This document shows positions 21,288 through 41,793 of a DNA stretch of 64,000 bases, one piece after another. The first letter of the stretch is position 1, and each line of letters begins with the position of its first letter. The DNA is from Gyrodactylus bullatarudis (Eukaryota; Platyhelminthes; Monogenea; Gyrodactylidea; Gyrodactylidae). The translations under genes and the position numbers were made by a program. The stretch is from contig SSNU01000289.1 of NCBI GenBank assembly GCA_012064415.1, forward strand, positions 124,001-188,000, given 5' to 3'. Below the pieces are notes generated by a model. That model worked only from the letters and a program-made list of their open reading frames with translations. It was not told the DNA's origin and made no database searches.

Positions 21288-21883
21288 CTGATGAATAGGG
21301 TCTCAAAAAAGTACTATTTAGTCTATTTTTAGTCTTGACAAAGAACTGGCCGAGTTTTAATAATCTGAAGAAAAAATCTGCTTATCTAATCCTATTTAAA
21401 AGATAGCTGGTACTATTTCTGTACTAAATTGTTGCCCAGGTACTTTATTGTACTATTTTTCAAATTTAATCTCAGAATATAGTATCCCTCAACTAGCTAC
21501 CAACCACAATTTCCAATGAATTGATAGCCATATTCCTGATATCGAGCTTTCATCATCTAAGAAATTGCATCTAGATGGTAGCTTTTTGTTGGATAATATT
21601 CCTTCATGAATTTCAAATTTCAACTAAAAGGATATAAATGTATGTATTTTGTAAAATATGCACAAGAAAAGTTGAAGGGTCATTTTCTATCATCGAAAAA
21701 GATTTGGACAAAAATCAGAAATTTTTGACACAAGATTGACCAAAAATTCCGCAACAATTTACAGTAGAGGACTATTTTTTACTCAAAATCCCTTAAATTT
21801 TTTTCCTTTTTTCTACATTTTTTTCAGTTCTAGATACTATTTTTCATCTTTTTTGATACTATTTTTGAGGCCCTAGTGATGAA
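21288..21883. mobile_element. hAT-type MITE with 8-bp target duplication
   Basis: The element itself is 21296-21875 (580 bp), starting TAGGGTCTCAAAAAAGTAC and ending in the inverse ...TTTTTGAGGCCCTA. It is flanked by CTGATGAA (21288-21295) and GTGATGAA (21876-21883), an 8-bp duplication with one change. The T-A-G-N-G start and 8-bp duplication are hallmarks of hAT elements. It has no coding capacity. The right half is found alone at 29063-29336, and two further copies in opposite orientation lie at 62330-63312. Confidence 0.75.
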
Positions 21884-21890
21884 TGAAAAT

Positions 21891-22260
21891 TTAATTTTCA
21901 AAATTATGAAATCTTTTTATTTTGAAGATAAATTGCATAACTACTTTTAAATAATTCCCTATTTGAGATAAGTTATTTCTAAGAATTTTATTTTCAAGTT
22001 TATCATTTGAAGTCATTGAAGCCAGTGAAGACATTCTTATGATTGTAAACCCCAGAGTTGTCAAGTTGGGGGAAGATAATTTGAATACACAAGCAATTAC
22101 TGATTGTCTAAATAATAGGAACGGGTATTTTTCCGATATAAATCTTCTTTTACAGCCAAAAAGAAATTTTGTAGGGGACAAGTTGTCCATGAAAATGACT
22201 GATTCTAGAGACCATCAGAAGTACTTTGACCTGTTCAAGCTTCCTTGATTCTTAGAGAAA
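21891..22260. other. Unidentified short open frames between a MITE and a SINE
   Basis: Overlapping open frames exist on both strands (22039-22248 on +, 69 codons; 21891-22190 on -). Neither shows a motif, a signal peptide or splice sites I can defend. I list the stretch only because the plus frame has less biased composition than its surroundings. Confidence 0.2.
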
Positions 22261-22277
22261 ATCTTTAGAAATAACAT

Positions 22278-22453
22278 GCCCGGTGTGGCGTAGTGGTAAC
22301 TCTCTCATTTTGACCCCTTTACTCTCGGTAAACCCTCCCACACCGGGTACATTGAACACTCTTTCTCTGTTCTCTTAATTGTACAATCCTTAATCCTTAT
22401 ACCAGAATCCTTGTAATTCTGTATAAAATAAAAATGTACGATTTCAAAAAAAA
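22278..22453 (+). mobile_element. tRNA-derived SINE, copy 2
   Basis: Starts GCCCGGTGTGGCGTAGTGGT (A box) and carries CACCGGG, the partner of the acceptor arm, at about 22341. The B-box GGTTCAAA is deleted in this copy. The shared body GAACACTCTTTCTCTGTTCT follows, and it ends in an A-rich tail after AATGTACGATTTC. The A-rich tail argues for LINE-driven retroposition. Confidence 0.75.
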
Positions 22454-24438
22454 TAATTAGTTGAAACTTGTAGGCTCAATTTAATTTGAAATCAGACTTT
22501 GAGTATTTCAAATTACTTGAATAAATTTGAATTTCTATGATTTTAGATAGGCTCTTTATTAATCGTGTGTTGTCTATGGCAACGTAGAATAATTTCATCA
22601 TGGATCTTTCTAGAAAAATTATTCTAATGATTTTACAATTAAACGAACGAATGTCATAAAATTACAAAAGTGGTTTCTATTTCTTTCTACATAAGGAATA
22701 GAGTATTACAAAATATTTTTTTCCCGAATAACTTTCTGATTTTAATCAGAAAAGAAGATTTTCATAAATTAAATTTAAAAATTTTGTTGTCCTGATACCC
22801 ATAGATACGATTTTCTAAAAATTCATTAAAACGCATTAAAATTTCCAGAAGAGGATGAGGATATGTAACGAAGAACCATCAGAATAAAGGACTGTTTTTC
22901 CCAAAAATAGTAGCTTAAAAAACGCAAAATAGTATTCAAACGATAGTATAAACGACTATTTTGAGTATATTATATGATCTACTCAAAAGTAATGGGATTT
23001 GAAAATTAATAATTAATCATTTTTTTGAAATTTTTTATTAAAAATCTTCATCATGTTAAATCTATTGGTTTTGAAATTTACACGAGCTGATACATGCGAT
23101 TGGGTTTTCATAAGGGTATTGCTTTTTGAAACGTGGTAAGGTAATCGAAAAATGATTCACCACGCTCAATTTTTGATTGTATCGATAAATTTATCCTAAT
23201 CTGATTGGTCGAGAATTCAAGGATTAGGGATTATAACTAAACATGGGATGGGAATTTAAGTTACTAAAAATAGTTATTGAAAAGTTGAAATAGTAGTTTA
23301 AAAATGGTTAATTTTTTAAATTAGGTCGTGTAGAGTTTAAGCTGTAATTACTCAGTGTAAGCTAACATGGTCTTTGTGACTTGAGTGTAATTACTAATTT
23401 AATTATAATTAAAGGGTGTAATTATCAAAATGTACAAGTCAAGATGACGAATTAATTTCTCCATTCGAAATTCTTATTTTATTTTTAATTTTTTTCACAC
23501 AAGACGAACAAGTTTAATAGGGTTTAGTGGTACAGATCGATTTAGGAGAAATTTCTCTCCAAAATGAGACCAAAAACAGAAAAAATGAAAAAAATTGTCC
23601 AAAAGATAATTTTTCTAAATAATTGGCCTACTTCAAAGTATGACTATAAGAAAAAACTGTTTCAACAGTCAAAAACAGGGTGTGTGCTTTCTCAAGCACC
23701 AAAACTGGTGGAGAAGTGTAGGTTATAACTTTGGAACCCAGGGTTCTATGCAACTTTTAAACCCATACAACATCCTGTGCAATTTAGTAAAAATATAACC
23801 TTGAAATGAACTTTTCAGGACACAGAAAACAATTATTTTCTTTTTAGGTCTTAAAAAAAACATTTTTCTTTTAAATTAAATATCTACTCACAAGAATTTA
23901 TAAAACATAATTATGCTGAATAGAAATCAGTATGCATATTAAATATACTCATTCGGGCACTCACAGCCAATGGGATTCAAGCATGTCATCTTTGTTAGTT
24001 TTCGTAATCTTTGCTTAAAACTCGAGTTTTTAGATTGAAGACCAGAAAATTTTAAGATCTTAAGATGAAAATAGACCGATCTAAGGCTTAATAACTTTGA
24101 TCCAGTTCAAGAAAAATTAGCCTATTTAATCCTTGCATGAAACCATTTCCTAGAGGAAATAGGATTTCAGATTCTGATTTGGCGCTAAATCTTCATGTTT
24201 AAAAACTGTGAGTTGTAAAAACTTCTTGATTTCTAATTGAGAGGAGGATTAAGATTAGAAACCAGTAAGACCCACCCTTTTTTGGAAGATCACTATTTCT
24301 GGCAATGAGTGAAAAATTGTGAGAAAATCAAAAATTCAACGATAATGAGGTTAAATTCTTAGATCGAATCAAGCACTTTTCTCACACATGCTTAGAATAC
24401 AATCAGGGTTGAAAGATTTCGAATCTGGATCAACTCAC
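22454..24438. other. Gene-free stretch downstream of the receptor exons
   Basis: No exon recognised. The transmembrane-7 exon of the receptor gene would be expected here, but I could not identify it. 22900-22990 contains short AGTA-rich segments that look like a decayed hAT-MITE. 23630-23735 is one arm of a dispersed inverted repeat (partner at 26680-26770). Confidence 0.45.
23630..23735. repeat. Dispersed inverted repeat, left member
   Basis: CTACTTCAAAGTATGACTA and GGTGGAGAAGTGTA are found in inverted orientation at 26680-26770, where about 35 bp in the middle are missing. The pair encloses two exons of the receptor gene. Confidence 0.6.
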
Positions 24439-27400
24439 TTCCTTGTCTGTGAATCTAGATCCGACAGGATGAGCTAATGGCGAAAGCAATGTGAGAATGA
24501 GCAAGGGTAAAAAGGCCAGGCCAAACGATAAACATAGACAGCTGGATAACTTGGCGTTTTTTCTTTCGCTGGAATTGATCCTTCTTCTGCTGTAGTCACG
24601 CGAATAAGTCCCATCATGTCGATAGCTCTCTTGATATTCTTAAAAAAACAGTACTTTTATTCAACCAACTTGAGAGTAGAAGTGAGAAAAATTGAGTTTT
24701 TAAACCACTTAAATATTACCCTGATTAACTAATAAGCATCTCTATATTTTATTTATTTAAATTGATAGATAAATAAAGGGTTTTCTCATCTATAGAAATA
24801 CGACCAATAAAAAATAGAAATAGATCAATGAAAGACAGTTAAAACGGTTAAATTAGAGAACAGTTGCCCCCTCTTATCTCTCTCTAAGTTTACTCTGAAT
24901 CGTGTTGATCTTTTTATTATCGATGAAATGAAAACGAATCCCTTGCGGTGATAGTCTCTTTGTCATTCAGAAAAATTACTGCAAAACAAATGTCCTATAA
25001 ATAAGCCGTTGAAACGTACCTGAGTTTTGATTCAAACTAAAAAATTGAAAGGACTTGAGAATTTTCAACTTTAAAATCAAGACCCCTATGATGATATTTC
25101 CAATGGCTATCGGTCCGAGGATAATACAAATTTTAACCCAATTGTATTGCAAGTATTGACTCGTCTTTTTCATTGAAGTTTTCCTGATAATCAGAGCAGT
25201 TGGCGAGAGGGATTTTTCATTCAGAATAACATCATCTAATTTGGGAAGGATTCTCGATAGACTTGACGGTGTGGTGCTCACATCGCAAAACGGAATCGAC
25301 TGATAACGAGACTCTTGTCCTGGATCAGAGCCATCAACCAGGAGACTTTGATCTAGATTAAGGACTGGATCAATTTGTAAGTAGTTTATATTCCAAAAGG
25401 CAAACTCCACTAGGCCAAACAGGAGGGCTACCAAGAGTGTGCTTGCAATTATCTTGAGGGATTTAAAACTTTCTGCCTTGTCATTGTTGATAAATGTCTA
25501 AGAAATGAAAGAGAAATTAAAAGGTTCCATCTGCAAATTGATTAGACAGAATGAAAGATTAAGAAATTTTAGAGAACGCCTCCTACTGTCTATGAGTAGT
25601 TCCTGTAAAGAGTACTCACACCAGGATGAAAGCTAAGGTAACAGAGAATTTCATCTTCCCATAATAATAATTCATGCCTTACAGGTACATTCATGATTTT
25701 TAAACCGTGAAAAAATTCATTTTTGAAAAATTAAAATACACTGAACGTTCAGTGTATACAACTAATTGGTCAATGTGGAAGCTCGGTGTGGAAACGGTTG
25801 ATGGTGTACACTTTGAATATAGTGATTAAAGGTACAATGTGTACACTGTTCACTCTATGTTCGGGAAATAAGTCTCATCTATTTTTAATAGTCGTAAGGT
25901 CTTTTAATTTAAGAGAAGTTCGAATATAATATTCATTTATTTATTATTACACGAAAAACTTTTATAAGACCTAGAATTGCAAAGAACTTTATTTATTCCG
26001 CATTTCCCCCTATTTGACAGGTATTCAGTGGCAAAATCATACCTCAACACTCCTTTGCCCCATGAAAATGAAGCTTCCTTTTGGATAGATAGAGAATCTC
26101 TATGAGAAATCCTTCAGGGACTTCTTTGCGATTTTCAAGAGGTTCTCATTTTAATTTAATAGCATTTTGGATGCCCTGACTTTAGTGATAAGATTGTCAT
26201 ATTCCGTATCGTAAAGTCTTAATGAATTTTGAGTTGATAACTTAATTAAAGGGTAAAACATTTACATTTTCTTAGTTGAATACACACAGAAAAATTGATA
26301 TCTGCATGCGATTATTGGAAACTGCTATTTATTCAACAAAATTCAGCGAGTTTCCACATTGACCAATTAGTGTATACACTGATACACTGTATCTGTATAT
26401 CACAATGTCATTTGTTTTCTGGGTGCTTTGTATGTTAATTGGTATTCCCAGCCTAGTTCAGGCCAATAATTACACTGGGGGAAATAAAAAAAAATTTTGC
26501 AATAAATTTTTGCGACATTGTGTAAAATTTTACGCAGATTCCAAATCTGCTTCCAAAAATATTTTAAGTTGCTCATTTTTAAAATAAGGTCTCTACTTTT
26601 ATAATGAGAAAATGTTACTCCTCCGCCATTTATTTTATAACTCACTAAGATAATAATTATCATAATCGAAAGGAATTCGCATTACACTTCTCCACAAGTT
26701 TTGGGGCTTGAGAAAGTTTTTTCTTATTGTAGTCATACTTTGAAGTAGTCCAATTCAAAATTAATTATTTAACCCTCCATGTCCCATTGTTCCACCAGTG
26801 GAAAACAACTCTTTCTCGAGCGATATTTTTAATTAAAAGATACCTAAAATAATTTTTCTGCCTCTCATCAGAAAGTAAATTTATTAAGCTACAAAATTAT
26901 GTATAATTCATAAAGATAGCTTTTCACTGATGCACACCAATGTTACTTGAAGAAGGCGGATTTTTTAAAAATTTTCTCAAATATTTAGAACGTTTTATTG
27001 GAAACCTATTTGCTAAGATCTTAGAAAAAATTGAAATAACTTTAACAATAGCCGTAGATATGCAATCGCCTGCTCGATATCTCTTATAGTTTAGAAGATA
27101 ACTGGTTTTAGAGCCAAAAAATGTCTATTTTAACCTATATTATTATATCTTTGAAATGATAAGTCGGCTTACAAAAAGGAATTCAGATTCAGAATTAGCG
27201 TAATTATTTTGGTTGTAAATTTTCTCATTTGTGTGATGAAAAAAATAATAATTTGGGACATGAAGGATTAAAAAAACCCTTATCACAAAGTGTATATGAA
27301 AATGAACTCATTTATCTACATGAGAACTATGAATCTTGGCATATACTTTATATAGGGTGGGAATACCAATTAAAATGTTCTAATTTTCGTTCGCGTGATT

Positions 27401-30400
27401 TTTCCATTTTTTAAACTTTTTTTGAGAGAGAGATCAACCAGTTTCCAAAAAATCTTGAGAAAATTCTGAGAGCTTGAAATCCTTAAATTCATCAGAAATA
27501 GCTGTATATGAGTTTGAATCTAATATATTTTTAGGGATATTGACAAAAATGTATATATGGGTAGGCTAATTGACAAACAGTGTATAGTATTTTCACAAAT
27601 TCAATAGTTTTTTTCCCAAAATGTATAGGTGTGTTCGAGATTTTCAATTAATGTATACTTTGTGGAGGTTTTTACAAAACCTAAATAGGTTTTTACAATA
27701 ATTGTATACATTTTGGGGGTATTTACTGAACATGAATAGGTTTTTTCAACATCATATCCCCCCCTGCAAAAACAACCGTAATAGACTTAAAAGGTTTTCC
27801 ATTTGCGAAATAGCTATAGAGCCTGAAAATACCTGAAAATATTTTTCAAGATCGGTTTTTTTTGCAGGGGGGGATATGATGTTGAAAAAACCTATTCATG
27901 TTCAGTAAATACCCCCAAAATGTATATAATTATTGTAAAAACCTATTTAGGTTTTGTAAAAACCTCCACAAAGTATACATTAATTGAAAATACCTATTTA
28001 TGTTTTGAAAATCTCGAACACACCAATACATTTTGTGAAAAAAACTATTTACATTTGATAACAGACCGTATACATATATTGAATTTGTGAAAATACTATA
28101 CACTTTTTGTCAATTAGCCTACCCATATATACATTTTTGTCAATATCCCATATTTTTAAAGACTTGAATCTGATTGAAAAGATGAAATTGTTTAATATGT
28201 AATAGGAATCATGCCCATCAAAAATTTCTATTAGATTCGGATTTGTAAATAAGATTTCAGGTAATTCCCGACCCTTTGATTAGCTTGAATAAAATTCTCA
28301 GATTTTCTATAGCGTTGTTGGCTTGCTACCTGACTATGGTGTCTTCTGGCTTGTCTTGATCTATCTATAGGAATAGATAAGTAGAGTGTAGTAATATTGG
28401 AAATATAAGGATTATAAAAATTATAGAAATATTTCAATTAAATTACCCTGATAAATATAGTTTGGACTCACACAATATTTCGAATACATGTCTTCTTCTG
28501 GGGTGAAATTTTTCAAAACACCTAAGATACTTAGAACCTTGTGTCTTCATTCAAAACATTATATCAATCATTTCTAACCAACGATTTATATCCGTCTTAT
28601 GTACATAAACCCAGATTTTGTTCACCAACACAATGCTGAGTTGATAATTTTTTATGAGAGAAGGGTAATCGTCATACGATAGGTAAATTAGAAATAAAAA
28701 TCCAAGCATCAAGAAAACTACTTACTACTTTTGGGATGATTATTTTCTTCAGAATCGAGATTACAATGCCATCCTTGCCAAAGTTGGTCGTCTTCAATTG
28801 CTCCCTTAGGGATAAGTACGTATGACAGCCTTGCAGTAATAACAAGACTGGTATCCAAGTGAACAACGTTGTGGATATGACACGTATAATGACACAGGCA
28901 AAATGTGACCAGGCTAGAATTGACGTATTCCATGCTTCATCAAGATCAATGAGTACAAGGAAAAAGTTCTTCAGGATTACGCCCATTGTCAGACTGGTCA
29001 TGTAAATATTGAAGGTACGTGAGGGGCTCCTACAAATACTCTGAGACCTGTAATTGTGAATGATAATATTCCTTCATGAATTTCAAATTTCAACTAAAAG
29101 GATATAAATGTATGTATTTTGTAAAATATGCACAAGAAAAGTTGAAGGGTCATTTTCTATCATCGAAAAAGATTTGGACAAAAATCAGAAATTTTTGACA
29201 CAAGATTGACCAAAATTTCCGCAACAATTTACAGTAGAGGACTATTTTTTACTCAAAATCCCTTAAATTTTCTTCCTTTTTTCTACTTATTTTTCAGTTC
29301 TAGATACTTTTTTTGGTAGTATTTTTGAGGCCCCAATGATTATCGATCGATCAAAAATAGACTATCTTTGAAGCTCTAGCTAGCAAATAGATTTCAAGTA
29401 ATTGCATATTTTGATTTTATACAGTCGGAACCAAAACTCGATGGCCACACCAGTCCGAAGAAATTAGAGCGTAATATATTGCAAAAAGTATACAAATATG
29501 CCAAAATTTTACAAGGAATTCATCGGTGCATTTGCGTTTTTAAGGGTTTTTAGAAGTACGAAAAATCGAGCTTTATAGCCAGGTTCAGAGAGGTTTTAGA
29601 GAGTTTAAAAGCATCTGAGTATATAAATGACAAGTTTCTTTTTCATAGGAAAATTAAAGTGTCTCTTCAAAGGCACTCTAAAAAAATGTTTTTTGTAGGT
29701 CTGCTTGTAAGCGACCGATCAAAATCAAGGGATCACATAGTGAAGGGGTGTGAATCGAGTATATGTTTATTCGATCTTCGAATGGTCTAGTTTGAAAGAT
29801 AAAAAAATACTGATTTCATAAATAGGCAGGGCAAGAAAATCAGTTCATCAGATCACAAGTGATTACACCATAAAAGTAAATTTCTTCAAAAATATTTTTT
29901 TAACAAAAATTAATTATTCGAAAAATTTTTGGATTAGTATAGCAAGAGGACTGAGCTCTTTAAGTATTCCAGGAGATTAATAGATTTCTTGTCGAATCTG
30001 TGGTTTACGAAGTATTTTCTGAGACGCAGATGTACAATAATGTGACATTGATCTAAATCTCTAGGCTGAATCCAGTTTATTTATTTTTCTAAAGTTATCG
30101 GGGATAAACATACCTCTGTGACATGTCCAACGTAGAGTAGTCATTGGTGAACCTATCATTGGGACTTTTCTGCTTCAACAAACCGAAAAAGACACAAAAA
30201 GCCAGGAAACAGCCTAACAACGAGCAAGGTAACCAAACTGCAGTCATGTATCGATCAATGTGAATGGCCTGTCTGGCGAAACGAAAGAGGAAATCATAGA
30301 TCCTCTGATAGCGGAGGGATAAATCCATTGAGCTTATCAAATTTTCATCATCAATCGGAATGGCTGGTGGGAAGGTTAATGTGGTAGTGGTCACTGTGGA

Positions 30401-30421
30401 CGTGGCCAATGTTTCAGTCAT
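24439..30421 (-). CDS. Multi-transmembrane receptor, probably rhodopsin-class GPCR, 3' end missing
   Basis: Four exons with consistent phases: 30114-30421, 28726-29047, 25020-25497 and 24439-24638; 436 residues in all, no stop. Exon 1 has an extracellular Thr-rich N terminus and TM1 (WLPCSLLGCFLAFCVFFGLL). Exon 2 holds a short basic loop, TM2 from FNIYMTSLTMGVIL, and TM3 after WSHFACVIIRVI, with a Cys at the usual disulfide position. Exon 3 holds TM4 (IIASTLLVALLFGLVEFAFW), a long extracellular loop with PFCDV, and TM5 (KICIILGPIAIGNIIIGVLI). Exon 4 holds a basic loop and TM6 (LCLSFGLAFLPLLILTLL). A canonical DRY motif is not seen (YLSLREQ occupies that place) and TM7 with NPxxY is not found. 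The topology fits neuropeptide-type GPCRs; a chemosensory receptor of another family is the alternative. The ligand is unknown. Confidence 0.55.
25750..26381. mobile_element. MITE with 35-bp terminal inverted repeats
   Basis: The left end CAGTGTATACAACTAATTGG continues TCAATGTGGAAGCTCG; the right end is its inverse with one base missing and one substitution, finishing TGTATACACTG. The element is 632 bp, has no coding capacity, and lies in the intron between receptor exons 2 and 3. I could not define a target-site duplication, so the superfamily stays open. Confidence 0.65.
26680..26770. repeat. Dispersed inverted repeat, right member
   Basis: Inverse of 23630-23735 (CTTCTCCACAAGTTTTGGGG, then TAGTCATACTTTGAAGTAGT), lacking a central piece of about 35 bp. 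Confidence 0.6.
26800..27175. repeat. Family F repeat, copy 1
   Basis: Related to 38455-38735: both share TCGAGCGATA, ATTAAGCTACAA, GCTTTTCACTGATGC, GTTACTTGAAGAAGG and GTTTTAGA(G/T)CC in the same order. Noncoding. The second copy sits in an intron of the HIPK gene. Confidence 0.6.
27525..28158. mobile_element. Mutator-type foldback MITE with perfect 9-bp target duplication
   Basis: The element (27534-28149, 616 bp) starts GGGATATTGACAAAAATGT and its arms pair almost to the centre (27534-27775 against 27862-28149). It shares its terminal repeat with the coding Mutator-like element at 13513-14741. The flanks are ATATTTTTA at 27525-27533 and again at 28150-28158, identical. It lies in the 3.2-kb receptor intron. 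The long arms could form a near-complete hairpin in RNA or single-stranded DNA. Confidence 0.9.
29063..29336. repeat. Right half of the hAT-type MITE
   Basis: Nearly identical to 21592-21875 (GATAATATTCCTTCATGAAT at the left, TTTTTGAGGCCCCA at the right). The left half of the element is absent. It lies in the first receptor intron. Confidence 0.75.
29870..30110. repeat. Family G repeat, copy 1
   Basis: Matches 33605-33905 over AACAAAAATTAATT, CCAGGAGATT(A/T)ATA and ACGAAGTATTTTCTGAG. Noncoding, in the first receptor intron. Confidence 0.55.
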
Positions 30422-32031
30422 TATGAGAGTTGCCTTTCTGTGTGTCCTTTGTGTGTAGATTTGCTTTTATTCACTCTTGTAAAAAAGTAGAAGACGAGTG
30501 AAAGCATACTTAAAGAGAGCATGTGATTGGTCTTTACAATCAAGGTGGTTTTTGTTGTCTAATTAGAAAGTTCTATGCTATAACGTGTCATGATGATATA
30601 AACAATGCATTGAATATAGTTGATGAAAAGAGAATAAATTATCAAGTGACTAATAATCTTTTTTCTTCAGAATTACCATAATTCCTAGGGGTCAGACGGA
30701 GTTTTATTCAATTTTTCTATGGACAAATATTTTGTTAGGGAAATTCTCGTGTAGTAATGAGCGGAATCAATTGATTGAAATAGGAATTTTATTTTAACTT
30801 TGGTGAACAATTTTCTCTATATTAGATTAAAGTTAATGAATTGATTGCTGTTTAGAAGCTCTCTGATTGTTTAATTATATTCGAGAAAAATATCGACCAA
30901 TCAAATTCAAGAGGAGAATATCAATAGGTTCACTCAACTTCCTAGAAAATTTATTATCCAAAAAGTTATCGATCGAAATATTTTTAATCACAAGTTACTC
31001 ACGAGTACAAACATTAATTTAAAAAAATATTTTTAGAGCCTCATGTATTCTGAAGGGCCAAATAAGACTTGAACTTGGACAATGAAATAATAAAAATTTG
31101 TATTTTGGCTATATTAAAAATGGAATTTTATCGATTTTCATTCGAAAACGAAAATCTCGATCATATGAACTTTGAACTGGTGTAGTTTTCACTAATTATA
31201 ATTATAACTGAATACAATTCGGAGATTCTGAGACCAGATACAGAATCTGCGTCAAATTTCGGATCACGATCATTTTAGCTTATTCTGATATCCTCAGATC
31301 GAAAAAAAAGTGACACACAGTATTTCGATCGATAATTTTTCGGATAATAGATTTTCTGGGAGATTTAGTGTATTTTGATTCATTTTTCATTAAATTGGAT
31401 CTCTTGCTTTGACTAATGTGTCAGGGAAAGGAGATTTGTATGCTTATAGGAATGTACAGGATTAATCTCAAGCATATTTGAAAAGCTTTAACCTGAATTT
31501 TTAAATGCTTGAAAGTCAAAACGAATTCGATATAGGGTTCGTATTTTATTCGACGATAATAATATGTAACAGTTTATATTTACAAAAAAAGAACAATATT
31601 CAACATTTTATAGGGTTTTTGAGAATATATTTTCTGAGAATATCGTCCACTCTTTCGAATTATTTTCCTGTTTTAATACAAACAAATCAGGTACTATTTA
31701 CGATAATGTAGTAAAAACTGAAAATTTACTGTGCACAATAATAGTTTTACAAAAAGAAAAAAAGATTTGCCCAGAAATCAATAAAATCTGTTCAATCAAA
31801 TTGGTCAAATATTTTAACATTTTGAATCTTTTAATGCGCGTAATGAGCCCACAAAAAAGAGGAAACAGAAAGAATATTAATCCTGATCTCCTCTTTTGGT
31901 TTTATATAGGCAAAGAAAAAGGGGAAAGTTGTATTTCTGCAATTTAGGTAAGGAGGTTTCGGGGTTGAAAATCACACAATGAAACCCTCTATATTTTTGA
32001 AGATGAACGATTAAAATGTGTGAAAGGACAA
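30422..32031. other. Intergenic spacer between the receptor and kinase genes
   Basis: Should hold the receptor promoter and the kinase 3' UTR (the kinase stop is at 32032-32034). I see no repeat, RNA gene or exon. The frame 31505-31711 on + has no motif and is not reported as a gene. Confidence 0.5.

Positions 32032-41793
<9,762 letters not shown>

Noticed and set aside
23940..24020. Minus-strand LNPIG before GTGAGT as a TM7 exon
   Set aside because: No hydrophobic segment precedes it and no acceptor fits.
28441..28560. Possible extra receptor exon (frame with NFTPEEDMYSKYC before GTGAGT)
   Set aside because: Exons 2 and 3 already join at phase 0 and no convincing acceptor was found; kept out of the model.
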